Position numbers and translations under genes: made by a program
The notes under the pieces: generated by a model
The model's input: only the letters and a program-made list of their open reading frames with translations
What the model was told of the DNA's origin: nothing
Database searches by the model: none
Source of the DNA: JBKBII01 sp046299415
Lineage (GTDB): Bacteria > Pseudomonadota > Gammaproteobacteria > Ectothiorhodospirales > Ectothiorhodospiraceae
NCBI GenBank assembly: GCA_046299415.1
Contig: JBKBII010000005.1
Span: forward strand, 174,234-238,233
DNA length: 64,000 nt
Direction of reading: 5' to 3'
Shown: positions 1 to 10,600 of the stretch, one piece after another
Position numbering within the stretch: the stretch's first letter is position 1
Layout: each line of letters starts with the position of its first letter

Positions 1-550
1 TCGACATAATTTTTTCCAGTTCTAATTGAACAACGACCCAATGTATGCATGAAGGGTCTCGCCAAATTGATGCACGACGACCCACCGAACTTCACCTCCG
101 ACGCCTGGATGACAAGCGATCGGCCATCGCTCCGACCCGGAGCGAGTCGTCACTCCCTGCGCCAGCGTGCCATTGCGCGTGATGACTCACGCAACGATAC
201 CGGCGCCCCTGCAAGTCTTGCCTAGGAAAGCTACGCTGAGATTCGCTCCAGCACTGAGTCAAGCACGCCCTCAAGGATACGAGAGTGCAGCAACGCACGG
301 CGGCTGATCGCGCTCCGCAGCGCCAGTAGCGGCCAACTCGACGACGGCCCCTCAACGCACGACTGCAGCCGAAATACAAATATCGCGCCAACCCGCGCAA
401 ATCCATGAAACAGGCTGCGTAATCGCCGCTAGGATCGATTTAGAAAGTCACGAGCCAGACGTCTAGCCGAATCACCAAGGCCAGTCTTGCGACATCGCAC
501 ACACGTCACGTAGAAACCGTGCCACAGCGCTTCCCTCTATACTCTCGGCC
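1..550. other. Gene-free stretch before smpB
   Basis: I see no convincing gene here. The first 60 bases are AT-rich. A reverse frame of about 100 codons (92-406) is rich in Arg and Cys and matches nothing I recognise. No ssrA (tmRNA) could be identified despite the adjacent smpB. The only candidate signal is a TATACT hexamer just before the smpB start. Confidence 0.5.
538..543 (+). promoter_or_regulatory. Possible -10 box of smpB
   Basis: TATACT (5 of 6 to the sigma-70 -10 consensus) ends 7 nt before the smpB ATG, so transcription would begin at or next to the start codon. I see no good -35 at 16-18 nt spacing and no Shine-Dalgarno before the ATG. A leaderless smpB transcript is therefore possible but unproven. 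Confidence 0.3.
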
Positions 551-1030
551 ATGTCCAAATCGAAAACGTCCGCCGGCAACGCGTCGGCCACAATCGCCCT
601 CAATCGCAAAGCGCGCCACGACTTTCACATCGAGGATCGCTTTGAAGCCGGCCTCGTACTCGAGGGGTGGGAAGTCAAATCGCTGCGCGCTGGACGCATA
701 CAAATCAGCGAGTCCTACGTGATTGTGCGCGACGGCGAAGCATTTTTGTTCGGCGCGCTGATCACCCCACTGAATACGGCATCGACTCACATCCACCCCG
801 ATGCGCGCCGCACACGCAAGCTCCTGCTGCATCGACGCGAACTGGCACAGCTCATCGGCGCAGTCGAACGCAAGGGTTACACCTTGATCCCAACGGCGAT
901 GTACTGGAAACGCGGTCGAGCCAAACTCGAAGTCGGTCTCGCCAAGGGCAAAAAACAACACGACAAACGCGCCGCGGAACGTGAAGCCGACTGGGCACGC
1001 GAGCGAAACCGGCTGCTCAAGATCGCGTAA
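551..1030 (+). CDS. smpB: SsrA-binding protein SmpB
   Basis: The 159-residue product matches the usual SmpB length. SmpB binds tmRNA and delivers it to stalled ribosomes for trans-translation. Visible family features are the N-terminal NRKARHDF segment, the core GLVLEGWEVKSLRAGR, the ISESYV segment, and the basic C-terminal tail LAKGKKQHDKR followed by an Arg/Glu-rich helix that enters the ribosomal A site. The ATG at 551 gives a 21-residue Ser/Ala/Thr-rich N-terminus, typical of the family. No Shine-Dalgarno precedes it. The gene is convergent with dnaQ, separated by about 160 bp in which I see no clear terminator. The identification is secure. Confidence 0.97.
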   Translation: MSKSKTSAGNASATIALNRKARHDFHIEDRFEAGLVLEGWEVKSLRAGRIQISESYVIVRDGEAFLFGALITPLNTASTHIHPDARRTRKLLLHRRELAQLIGAVERKGYTLIPTAMYWKRGRAKLEVGLAKGKKQHDKRAAEREADWARERNRLLKIA

Positions 1031-1189
1031 GACCCCAACGCGCGGATCACATCGCCAATCCCGCGACGCCAACTCGGCTCTCGCGCCGCGCAAACAGCGT
1101 CACCGCACGGGCCATAGGCGGCAAAAGGACTGCGACAGCGCGTCAAACCCGCCCGCCTATCTCTAAGCGGCGCCCTCCCCCGCACGTCT

Positions 1190-1948
1190 CTACGCAGGGT
1201 CCTGCGTCGTCACCCGCCGCCAGATCGCGGCGCCCGACGCCTTGTCAAGCAAAGCCAACAACTCATCATGAGCAGCCAACTCGTCGGCCGTCGGTGCAAT
1301 CACTCGCAGCGCGCCCCTGCGTGAGTGTTGCCGCGCGCCGCCATCCTGCGACTGCTGGGCCTCGAGCGACAGACCGACCTGTCCTCCGGTCATCGCGAGA
1401 TAAACGTCGGCCAACAGCTCGGCGTCGAGCAAAGCGCCATGGAACTTTCGAGCTGAAGCATTGACGCCGTAGCGCTTGCACAAGGCATCGAGCGACGCCC
1501 GAGCCCCCGGATTGAGCTTGCGCGCAAGCGGCAACGTATCGAGCACCGCGCACCGGGACTGTAAATCGCGTACCGGTGCACCGGCCCGCTCCAGCTCAGC
1601 ATTCAAAAAAGCGAGGTCGAACGGCGCATTGTGGATAACCAACTCGGCGCCATCCAAAAACGACAGCAACTCGTCCTGCACATCACGGAATCGCGGCTGC
1701 TTCGCCAAAAACTCATTCGTCAGACCGTGAACCTCGATCGCACCGGCATCGACCTCGCGATCCGGACACAAGTAACAGTGAAAACGCGCCCCAGTCAGGC
1801 GTCGGTCGACAATCTCCAAAGCGCCGATCTCAATCACGCGATGACCATCGGCCGGTGATAGACCTGTTGTTTCTGTGTCCAGTACCACTTGTCGATGTCG
1901 CTGCGAACCCGCGACATTCGCGTCCACCGACTGCCCATTTCCGTTCAT
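1190..1948 (-). CDS. dnaQ: DNA polymerase III epsilon subunit (3'-5' exonuclease)
   Basis: This 252-residue DEDDh exonuclease proofreads for the replicative polymerase. ExoI is VVLDTETTGLS (about residues 21-31), ExoII is VIHNAPFDLAFLN (about 105-117), and ExoIII is FHGALLDAELLADVYL, with His and Asp spaced as in the DEDDh class. The C-terminal DELLALLDKASGAAIW segment fits the alpha-binding tail. The start overlaps the rnhA stop by 4 nt (ATGA type), so the two are translationally coupled, as in many gammaproteobacteria where rnhA and dnaQ are neighbours. The first 18 residues are a polar extension before the exonuclease fold. Confidence 0.95.
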   Translation of the reverse strand: MNGNGQSVDANVAGSQRHRQVVLDTETTGLSPADGHRVIEIGALEIVDRRLTGARFHCYLCPDREVDAGAIEVHGLTNEFLAKQPRFRDVQDELLSFLDGAELVIHNAPFDLAFLNAELERAGAPVRDLQSRCAVLDTLPLARKLNPGARASLDALCKRYGVNASARKFHGALLDAELLADVYLAMTGGQVGLSLEAQQSQDGGARQHSRRGALRVIAPTADELAAHDELLALLDKASGAAIWRRVTTQDPA

Positions 1949-2397
1949 ACCGATCCCTTTCTCAGCATGGCGTCGATCGCCTCATTGGCCAGCCGATCGA
2001 CCCGCTCATTCTCGGGATGACCACTGTGACCTCGCACCCAGAACCACTCGACGCGGTGCTGACTCAACAAGTGATCAAGGACCTCCCACAAATCCCGATT
2101 CTTGACCTCGCCGCCGTTCGCGGCACGCCATCCCCGGCGCTTCCAACCCGCAAGCCACTCCGTACAGCCCTTCTTGACGTAAGTCGAGTCCGTAGTTAAA
2201 CGCACATCACAAGGCCGATTCAAAGCCTCCAGAGCCCGAATCACCGCCAACATCTCCATCCGATTATTGGTCGTCAGCGGCTCCGCGCCCGACAATTCAC
2301 GCTCGTTCGAACCACGGCGCAGCAACGCGCCCCAACCGCCTGGCCCGGGATTCCCGCGACATGCGCCGTCGGTAAAGATATCAACCTCGTCCATCAT
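1945..2397 (-). CDS. rnhA: Ribonuclease HI
   Basis: The 150-residue product is normal length for bacterial RNase HI, which cleaves the RNA strand of RNA-DNA hybrids. All active-site motifs are visible: IFTDGACRGNPGPGGWGALL (first Asp), RMEMLAVIRALEAL (Glu), LTTDSTYV (Asp), and the handle and last acidic site RGHSGHPENERVDRLA. Two ATG codons are adjacent at the start; the GGAG upstream is better spaced for the second (2394). The frame overlaps dnaQ by 4 nt at its 3' end. The stretch beyond its 5' end has no recognisable gene. Confidence 0.96.
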   Translation of the reverse strand: MMDEVDIFTDGACRGNPGPGGWGALLRRGSNERELSGAEPLTTNNRMEMLAVIRALEALNRPCDVRLTTDSTYVKKGCTEWLAGWKRRGWRAANGGEVKNRDLWEVLDHLLSQHRVEWFWVRGHSGHPENERVDRLANEAIDAMLRKGSV

Positions 2398-2850
2398 TCA
2401 CTCCGTAAAACGCAGACCGGCACGCCACGACACTCTCGGCGTCCCGCCATTTTCTGCTGATCCTTGCTGTTGCCGGATCATGACACTGAATCACAGCCCA
2501 AAGTCCAAGCCTCGAGTCACAGCGATTCGTCACGACCCAAAGTGATACCCGAAAACGCCGCCGCGCTACGGAAAGTCGCGCTACGGGTCCGAGGTCGAAC
2601 CCAGAACGACGGCAAAAATGGGACGAGTCCGATCAAATGATTCGTATCGTGATCAACGCCGCCGCAAGTGGACCCGTCATAAAAGACGGCTGCGCACGCG
2701 TACCACCCTGCGCAGCTCCGTTTTGCGCCCAGCACGCCGTCCACCGACCGCACCCCGAACGCTGATGAAGGGCCTTCGCAAAGATCGATGGGTGAGTAAG
2801 ACAAAACCTCGGCCAGTGCCGTACCGGTCAGCGTCGATGCGCGCGCAGAC
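2398..2850. other. Gene-free stretch between rnhA and the methyltransferase-like frame
   Basis: About 450 bp. A reverse frame at 2517-2804 (95 codons) has no recognisable motif and I treat it as spurious. No hairpin with a T tract is apparent. Confidence 0.45.
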
Positions 2851-4506
2851 TCAGCGTTTCACGCAGCGCGACGACGACGCTCCACGCGCCGCCTGACCAT
2901 CACGCGCCAAGGCGACGCCGGGCGCCCAGCCGCGTCGTCTGACCGACCGCCTCGGCCCGAGCCGCAGCACTTGAGTGTCGATCCTTTGCCATGAGCACGC
3001 CTGCCCACGAGCGCGATCGGGGCACAACTGCGCCAACCGCGCATCGAATCCTCGCCACAGCGCCGACCAGCTCGTCAAACCAAGACCGATTCGAGCGGTC
3101 AATTGCCGCCCCGGAGCCGGCCCGGATCCAGCTCTACCTGTAAATTCCGCTCCGTATCCGGACTCGGAAATCGACGACGTCCCTCGCTCCCACCGAGCAC
3201 TCGACCGCTGCTCGTTCCTCGGCCCAGCCAGCGGTGATCGACGTCCCCACCACGACCAGGCTTCGCATCGGTGCAATCGCCAGTCACAAGTCGTGTGCAC
3301 AACCGAGTAACCAGACTGATGTCGAGGCAGTGATCGCGCTGACGACACCCCGGGGAACTGACGCCGCGGGCCAACCCAAAGAACGTACCCGCCGGGCGCC
3401 AACACGCGACACAGCTCATCGAAAGCCTCGGGACGGCGCAAGGTCCGCGTTACCTCACCGAGGACCACGATGATCTGCGCAGACCCAGACTCCAACGGCC
3501 AGGCGTCTGGTGACGCGATCACAGCGCCTCGCTTGCACGCTGCCGCGGCCGACCCCTCATCGAGATCATCCCGGCCTCTCTGCGCGGTCGCCGAAGAGCC
3601 CGGAGCGCCGACGCTCGAGGCCTGCGAACGGCCCTCATCGACGTGTCGCGCCAAACGCTTGCTCAGGCGCGACATCAACCAATAGCGCGCCTTCTTGATG
3701 GACGACGGCACTCCGCACTGGCGAGCCATCCTCCACCCCATCCGCCAACGAGGGCCACCCACAGGTTCGGGCGCCATTAAGCCCAGCGCTATCGTCGTGC
3801 GACGATATCCCAGAGTCAAAGGCCCGAGCGACGCGAGCGCAGTCGCTCGTACTCGGCTCAGATGCTGAAGGGCCCGATGCGTATCGAGCTCGTCCTGCCC
3901 ACCGCGATGCTCACCACCGTGTACGCTGGCTGAAACACCGACGGGCTCGCGACCCACTACTGCCTCACTGGCTTCGGCGCCAGAACAGAAAGGCTGACCC
4001 GAAACAGCCGTCGAGTCCGAGGCGTTAGCCGGCTCAGCTGCATGCACAAGTTCCTTACCCCCGATGGAGGGCACCGCCTTGCAGTGCGAGCCTCCGTCCT
4101 TGGCGGTCGGGTGATCACCTACTTGTCGGCCCGCACGCCGTTCCGCGCTGCGGCGCACGCCGCTCGAATCGTCGTCAAGTTTTGCACCGCGCAACGCCTT
4201 GTCGGGCGCGGCACAGCCGACAAAGACCACGCTCCCCACACTCGGGGCACGCTCGAGTATCGCAGCCAACAACCCCGCCCAGGTCAGCGTTGCGCCATTG
4301 GGCGCATCGTGACCCGTGGCATCGTCCTCGGCATTCACCGCAAACCATGGTTGGGATCGGCCCGCCGAACCCCTCACGGCTGATGAACGGCACGCATCAA
4401 CAGCGACGCAGCGACCGTCACCCATGGCAGCGGCAGAATCTACAACTGTGACGCGCGAGCTCGCCTTCACCGAATCCACCCCACCGGTTGTCGAAGCCAG
4501 AAGCAT
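2851..4506 (-). CDS. Divergent class I SAM-dependent methyltransferase-like frame, possibly decaying
   Basis: Open for 551 codons. Residues about 215-400 resemble the YafS/UbiE-like methyltransferases that usually sit beside rnhA-dnaQ: a helix before TLGYRRTTIALG (where relatives have FGYHLLQ-G), then WPLESGSAQIIVVLGEV and ELCRVLAPGGYVLWVGPRR, the typical post-motif-II strand with an APGG turn. The first ~210 codons are Gly/Ser/Ala/Asp-rich and have no counterpart in the family (usual length about 250), so the true start is probably internal. After the APGG strand the frame loses family resemblance, while other reverse frames around 3000-3030 could encode a family-like C-terminus. It may be frameshifted or unusually divergent. 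The domain call is moderate; the boundaries are weak. Confidence 0.42.
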   Translation of the reverse strand: MLLASTTGGVDSVKASSRVTVVDSAAAMGDGRCVAVDACRSSAVRGSAGRSQPWFAVNAEDDATGHDAPNGATLTWAGLLAAILERAPSVGSVVFVGCAAPDKALRGAKLDDDSSGVRRSAERRAGRQVGDHPTAKDGGSHCKAVPSIGGKELVHAAEPANASDSTAVSGQPFCSGAEASEAVVGREPVGVSASVHGGEHRGGQDELDTHRALQHLSRVRATALASLGPLTLGYRRTTIALGLMAPEPVGGPRWRMGWRMARQCGVPSSIKKARYWLMSRLSKRLARHVDEGRSQASSVGAPGSSATAQRGRDDLDEGSAAAACKRGAVIASPDAWPLESGSAQIIVVLGEVTRTLRRPEAFDELCRVLAPGGYVLWVGPRRQFPGVSSARSLPRHQSGYSVVHTTCDWRLHRCEAWSWWGRRSPLAGPRNEQRSSARWERGTSSISESGYGAEFTGRAGSGPAPGRQLTARIGLGLTSWSALWRGFDARLAQLCPDRARGQACSWQRIDTQVLRLGPRRSVRRRGWAPGVALARDGQAARGASSSRCVKR

Positions 4507-5312
4507 CCAAGCACGAGCCGCTCACTGAAGAACACGGGCCGCGGACCGATCATCGGGTCAAAGTATCGATGGTCGTCAAAGCGATTACCAAATCCCAGCA
4601 CGCGATGCCCTCGTCGAACTCGAGCCGCACATTTGGTAGTGAGACAGGTCTTGAGACGGCTTCCCGGCCTTAGCCTCAACCTGAGCCTCAACGCGAGGCG
4701 CGATCTTCATTCACGGTTCGCCGCGCCAGCTCAAACGACCTCGGGGCAAGGCCAACGGCCTCGAGGCACCGCCCAACGATTCGGGCTATCGAGACCAACC
4801 GACGTGCCAACCGACACAGGCCGAAGAGCCTGAACGAAGACCGAACCAGCGTCCAATCAACCTCAATCCGGCACGCGCCAGTCCTCTCGACGACGCTTCA
4901 CCCTTCACAGCCACCAAGGCCGGTACCACATCGACGCACCGCCGATGCCGCTCCCTGTGACACACCGCGGAACGATTTCAAGCGCCAGAACACATGACCC
5001 GGATTGCCGGACCACACCGATACGCGAACCCACTTTGCACGCCAAGCCGCCGGACCGCGGCGCACGGACCGAGCAACGACATGGGGCACCACAGTCGGCG
5101 TAACTGATCCTGGCAGAAGAAGGACCCAGCGGATTGCAGGCGGCGGAACAATGTCACGCCCCCCAGACTCGAGCGGCCGCGCCGGCGTTGATGCAGTGCC
5201 ACACAGCGCTCGCGCGCGCATCGCGGAGACGCCTCGCTAAACTATCGACGCGACGCGTCACGTCCACCGACGTGAGGACACGACCTGCTTGGTCTGAAGT
5301 GAATATCCGGCT
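4507..5312. other. Gene-free stretch where gloB would be expected
   Basis: About 800 bp between the methyltransferase-like frame and mltD. In many gammaproteobacteria gloB (glyoxalase II) lies between the YafS-type methyltransferase and mltD. No frame here shows the glyoxalase THxHxDH metal motif. Short frames on both strands are Arg/Pro/Ala-rich and unconvincing. Confidence 0.45.
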
Positions 5313-7061
5313 ATGCTCTCGCCACCTGAATACAACGAGTCGCCCCGACGCATGAAAACGATCGCCGACGCCTCGCCGCAAAACCCGCTCACCGATTCGC
5401 TCTCAGCGAATCCTGAGCCAAACGCCACGCTCACCCAAACGCCGCCGTACAAGTTTCTCCGCCCGGCCCCTCGAGGACGGCGGAGCCGACAGCCTGTCGG
5501 CCTCTACAGCGCCGCGCTGTGCATCGGCGTGATCGTCACCATGACTGCACTCAGCCTCAGCGGCTGCGCAAGCGGACCTCGCCCAAACGACGCGACGAGC
5601 ATGCAATCAGCGTCACCGTGGTGGCGCGGCGACGCGAACGGATCGGAATCCGTAGACGCCTGGGTACGCCTGAGCAAGCGCTTCAGCATGCCGCTACCCG
5701 CTCAATCCAGCGGGCAGGCACGCGTTCGCCAGCAAATCGAGTTCTATCGCAGCAACGCCAACATTCTCGCCGTCTCGCTCGCGCGCGCCGAACCCTGGGT
5801 CGAACATCTCCTCGATGAACTTGAACGTCGCGACCTCCCCGGCGAACTCTTCCTGGTCCCGATCGTTGAGTCTGGATTCGCGCCGGAGGCCACCAGCCCC
5901 AGTCGCGCCGCCGGGATCTGGCAATTCATGCCCGCGACGGGCGCTCATTTTGGGCTCAAACAAACCGCCGATTTCGATGGACGGCGCGATGTTTTCGCAT
6001 CGACCGACGCCGCATTCGAATATCTCGAATCACTGCATGCGCGCTTCGACGACTGGGCGCTGGCACTCGCCGCGTACAACTTCGGGCAGGGTAATGTCGC
6101 CCGCGCGATCGAGGCAAATCAGCAAGCAGGGGCACCAACCGACTACTGGTCACTGCAGCTCTCCCCTGCGGCAATGAACTACGTGCCCAAAATCCTCGCC
6201 CTCCGGCACCTGATTGAAGCCCGCGAGCGGCACGGCATCGAACTCCCCAAGCCCCGCCCCGAGAATGCCGTGGTCGCAATGCCGATCGACGCACCAATCG
6301 ATCTGCGGCGCGTGGCCACACTCACCGACACACCGCTCGAAAACCTACGCAACATCAACCCAGCGACACGCTCGACGATCCTGCGACCGTCACCCGGTGC
6401 CAAGCTCGCCCTACCTCGCAGTGCGCTCGCGGCGCTCAACGCCACAGCCGACACGAGCAACGATCTAGAATCCGCACGCGCAGCCTTGCGGGTCGCCAGC
6501 GTCGTCGCACCGGATCACAATAATTCAGCAGACACCTCGTCTCGCCCAGCGGCCGAATCACCGGTCGCGACCCGAGAAATCGCGGTCGTCGCTGGCGATA
6601 CGTTGAGCGCGATCGCAAAACGCAACAACACCACTGTCGCCAGTCTCAAGCGCGACAACGCCCTGACCTCCGACAACCTGCGCATCGGACAACGACTGAC
6701 GATTCGCAACGGCGCGCCACAAGCGACTCGCCCAACGGCTCCCACGCCGCGCGACTATATCGTGCAACCGGGCGACAGCCTGTGGAGTATCGCCGCGCGC
6801 CACGGCGTCGATCTCGGCGAACTCGGCGAGGTCAACGAACTCGCTCGTGGAGCCGTGCTCACCCCAGGCCAGCGACTCAAGCTGCCTGACGTCGCGTCGA
6901 CAGAGCTCGTCACCGTCGTCTATCTCGTGCAGCCCGGCGACACCCTCAGCCGTGTCGCCCAACGTCATGGCGTCAGCCTCGATGCTCTCCGGGAACACAA
7001 CCATGTCCCCGGCGATCGCTTGCGCTCAGGTGAAACATTGATCATTCCTCGTCGCAGCTGA
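5313..7061 (+). CDS. mltD: Membrane-bound lytic murein transglycosylase D with three LysM domains
   Basis: This 582-residue lipoprotein-type transglycosylase cleaves peptidoglycan glycan strands. A hydrophobic stretch (about 68-82) ends in the lipobox LSGC (Cys85). The SLT domain contains LFLVPIVESGF with the probable catalytic Glu186, then RAAGIWQFMPATG and LALAAYNFGQGNVARAI. Three C-terminal LysM repeats (about 424-468, 483-530, 535-582) each open with V-x-GDTL/GDSL and bind glycan. The ~67-residue polar region before the hydrophobic core is long for a signal peptide. An in-frame ATG at 5352 is an alternative start, favoured if the TATGCT at 5312-5317 is a -10 box. The family is certain; the start is not. 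Confidence 0.93.
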   Translation: MLSPPEYNESPRRMKTIADASPQNPLTDSLSANPEPNATLTQTPPYKFLRPAPRGRRSRQPVGLYSAALCIGVIVTMTALSLSGCASGPRPNDATSMQSASPWWRGDANGSESVDAWVRLSKRFSMPLPAQSSGQARVRQQIEFYRSNANILAVSLARAEPWVEHLLDELERRDLPGELFLVPIVESGFAPEATSPSRAAGIWQFMPATGAHFGLKQTADFDGRRDVFASTDAAFEYLESLHARFDDWALALAAYNFGQGNVARAIEANQQAGAPTDYWSLQLSPAAMNYVPKILALRHLIEARERHGIELPKPRPENAVVAMPIDAPIDLRRVATLTDTPLENLRNINPATRSTILRPSPGAKLALPRSALAALNATADTSNDLESARAALRVASVVAPDHNNSADTSSRPAAESPVATREIAVVAGDTLSAIAKRNNTTVASLKRDNALTSDNLRIGQRLTIRNGAPQATRPTAPTPRDYIVQPGDSLWSIAARHGVDLGELGEVNELARGAVLTPGQRLKLPDVASTELVTVVYLVQPGDTLSRVAQRHGVSLDALREHNHVPGDRLRSGETLIIPRRS

Positions 7062-7696
7062 GTCACACACCTCCGACGCAACAGAGCATCAGCCGCGTCC
7101 TAAACCCCTTTTTTGCCGCCGCGGCGCCACCTGACCCGCGAGCCGCGCGAGCTCACCACAAGGTCTCAAGAGCGGCCCGTGGTGCGCGCAGCGCGCCAGG
7201 CACGCAGTGCCACCCGCAACACCAAGAAAACGCAGAATAAAGCCGCAAGAGAACCGTGGCGCAAGACATCGAGAGCGAAGCGGCCCGAACATCGCCATTC
7301 GTCGTGCCGGGTAGCTAGCACCACGCAACATAGCAATTCGCCCACGCAGCCATTGACTTAACGTTTCCCAACAGGCTCGGCGTGCGCTAGATCGACACCT
7401 CGACAGACGTCGAAACCACACCCACCGTGAAAACCTCTTGAGATCCAACAGCCGGCGTCCACCGCGCTAGGCGACTCAGAAGCGCTCCGATGACGCGTCG
7501 CAAAGACCCGACGCACACACCGTGGGCCACCGACCTCATCGTCATTCCAGCTCAGCGCTCTGAGCCCAGCTTGGCTGCTGCTCCACCCTCTGGCATCGAC
7601 CCTCGCCGACACTGCAAACAGCGCAACACCCCGCTAATAGATCGACACTGCGGGTCATCCCCTCGACGATCGAGTGGACGCGACGACATTTATCGA
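7062..7696. other. Gene-free stretch between mltD and the GGDEF-EAL gene
   Basis: About 635 bp between convergent genes. It contains a C4T6 run near 7106-7115 but no clear stem before it. A reverse frame (7089-7448) is unrecognisable. Confidence 0.45.
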
Positions 7697-10600
7697 TCAG
7701 GGACCGCCTTTGCGGTCGACACCCTGATTGACCACGGCGTGACGAACCGCATCCATCGCCGCCCCACCCGGTGCACAACCGCGGCGCTCCTCGGCCCAGA
7801 CCGCCTCTTCCATCGGGTAGCCGAGCAGAAATCCCTGAAAGTTCCGGCAGCCCAATTCAGCCATGAACATTAGTTCGCTACGATCTTCGATGCCTTCAGC
7901 CACGACTTCCAGATTGAGCGCGTTGGCCAGCCGCACGATCGTCGTCACCACGGACGCCCGTGCGTAGTCACGCGTTGCCTGCTGCACAAAGCTGCGATCG
8001 ATTTTCAAGCCATACAGCGGCAATCGCGTCAGATACGACAGAGACGAGTAGCCAGTGCCGAAGTCGTCAAGCACCCAACGCACACCGAGATCAGCGATGC
8101 GCGCCATGCGACTGATGACTATCTCCGACTGATCCAGGAAAACCGACTCGGTCAACTCGATTCGCAAGTGACTCGATGGAAACTTGCCGCGATCGAGATG
8201 TGCGCGCAAGCGCGCCTCGAATGCATCGTCGCGGAGTTGAGCGGCACTCACGTTGATCGAGAGATAGTCGTTACGACACATCGGGTCTCGCGCCCAAGCC
8301 TCGAGTTTTTCGACCGCGGCATCCAAAACCCAAAAGCCCAGGTCAACGATTAAGCCCGAGCGTTCGGCCAAGGGAATGAATGCCGCAGGCGACAGCAATC
8401 CCCGTCGAGGATGATTCCAGCGAATCAGCGCTTCGGCACCGCTTACTCGCCCCTCGATTGAGCAGATTTTCTGAAAGTACAGCGCCAGACCGCCTTCTCC
8501 ATCGAGGGCTGCGCGTAAGTCATGCTCCAGTTCCACTCGCGTCGTCAGCGCCGCGTGCAGGCTGGCGTCAAAGTGACGCACACAGGCCCGACCAGCGCTT
8601 TTCGCCTTGTACATCGCAAGATCAGCGCGACGGAACAGCTCATCGACCGCCTGCACCTCGTCATCACCGAGGCTCACATCATCAGGACCGAACATTGCGA
8701 CCCCGATGCTGAGTGACTGGTTGATGCTGGGGACCGGCCTGTCCACTGGCACCAAGCGGACCTCCGTACCTGGATCGCCCTCAGCAGTGTTGCTCGCGCC
8801 ACCGGTCTCGCTAAACGAACCACCCGAGACGCCGTCGTCACCGCGCCTCGCCGCCAACAAGTGCGCGCCATTCACCGCAGTCAACAAGTCCTGCGCAATC
8901 CGTTCGGCGTGATGCGCGGCCTGCTCACGCTCACAGCCCAGATCCGACAACAGCACGACGAACTCATCACCACCGAGCCGCGACACTGTGTCAGTTCGCC
9001 GCACACGACCCACGAGCACGTCGGCCAGGTTGCACAACATACGATCACCGACCGCGTGCCCGTGCATATCGTTGACGTCCTTGAAATGATCAAGATCAAG
9101 AAACAACACCGCGCTAAATGCCCCATGACGACGCGACTGCACGATCGTTTGCCACACACGATCACGCAACAGGCTGCGATTCGGCAGACCTGTCAACGCG
9201 TCGAAGAACGCCAAACGGCGAATTTGTTGCTCGGCCTTTCGCCGGCTCGAGATGTCCACCCAGGTTCCGATGACCCTCAGGTGGCCATCGTCACGGAATG
9301 ACACGCCGCGCATGCGCACCCACTGTGGCGCGGCCCTCTCCGCCGAATGGCTCTGCGATTGATCGTTTGCCGTTGCCAGGCGCAGTTCACAGTCTTCTGC
9401 CCGACCGGGTGTCTGCGCGAGCCTTGCCAGAAACGCCACGACATCAGAACGATCTTCTGGGTCGATGCAGGCTATCAACGGTAGGCCACGCAACACCTCG
9501 TGACGCTGGCCCGCCATGCGCTCGAATGCCGGATTACAGACTCGGAGCCGTCCCTCAGCATCGAGCTCGAACAACCCCTCGGAGAGATGAGCGACGATGC
9601 GTTGCAGACGTCGCTCGGAAGCCGCCAGCTGCAGGGCGGCCTCACGCGCCTCAGTAACATCGAAAGTCATGCCGCGCACGACCTCGCGAAAAGCGCCCGC
9701 GTCGACCGACGATTCGTCCGCCATGCTGACACCCGCCCGCGCCGCGCCTTGACCATGCCCAAGCCATTCGACCGCATCGGGATGACGTTCGCCGCGATGA
9801 CGATCCGCAAAAACTTCGGAAAACCGAGTGTACTCATCAACCGATTGAGCAATGGTCGAGAACTGATCACGCAGCCAACGTCGCGGGACCGCCGGATCAG
9901 GCTGCCAACGATACTCGACCGCGCTGGCGGGTACGATGTCCGTCCAAGCCTTGCGTACATGCTCGCGATCCTCCGGCACCACGCCCTCGAGTCGCTCCGA
10001 GATCGAGCACAGCCCAAACGCGGGGTCGCCGTTACAACAGCCGGAACCACCGCTGGTATCGCGAAGTTTCGCCGCGGACTTCGCTGAAACCCCAAACACA
10101 CGCTGCACATCGCCGACAACGAAAAGCCAGTTGCCGCTGCGCGCATCGGCCTCCCACAGCACCGCGCCCACCTCGATTTGCATTGCGCGCAACCGCCCAT
10201 GCGCGCGCGCCTCGTCGCGTACGGTACGTTCATACGCCACACGGGACGCTTCCAAAGCGCTTGCCGCATAGTTAATGATTCGCTCCAAGCCGCTGATCTC
10301 GTCGCGCCCGCGGACAGATGTAGAGAAATCGAACTCACCGCGTTGAATGCGCAGCCCGGCATCGCAAAGACGATCCAGGCGACGCGTTGTCCAGCGCGCA
10401 AGCAACATCGCGCCGACAAGGCTCACAACGATCACCACCACCGCGATCGCAATCAATTCGAAAACCGCTCGCCGCGCCTGTTCGCGCAATGGCGTACTCG
10501 TAAAACCGAGCGTCATCGTGCCCAAAGTACGGCCGTCCACCGTGATCGTTTCTTCGATTAACACGTCGATCGACCCGGCGCCTGGGTCGCCCACCCGAAC

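Noticed and set aside
1..550. Search for tmRNA (ssrA) next to smpB
   Set aside because: No tRNA-Ala-like ends, tag reading frame or CCA end could be identified.
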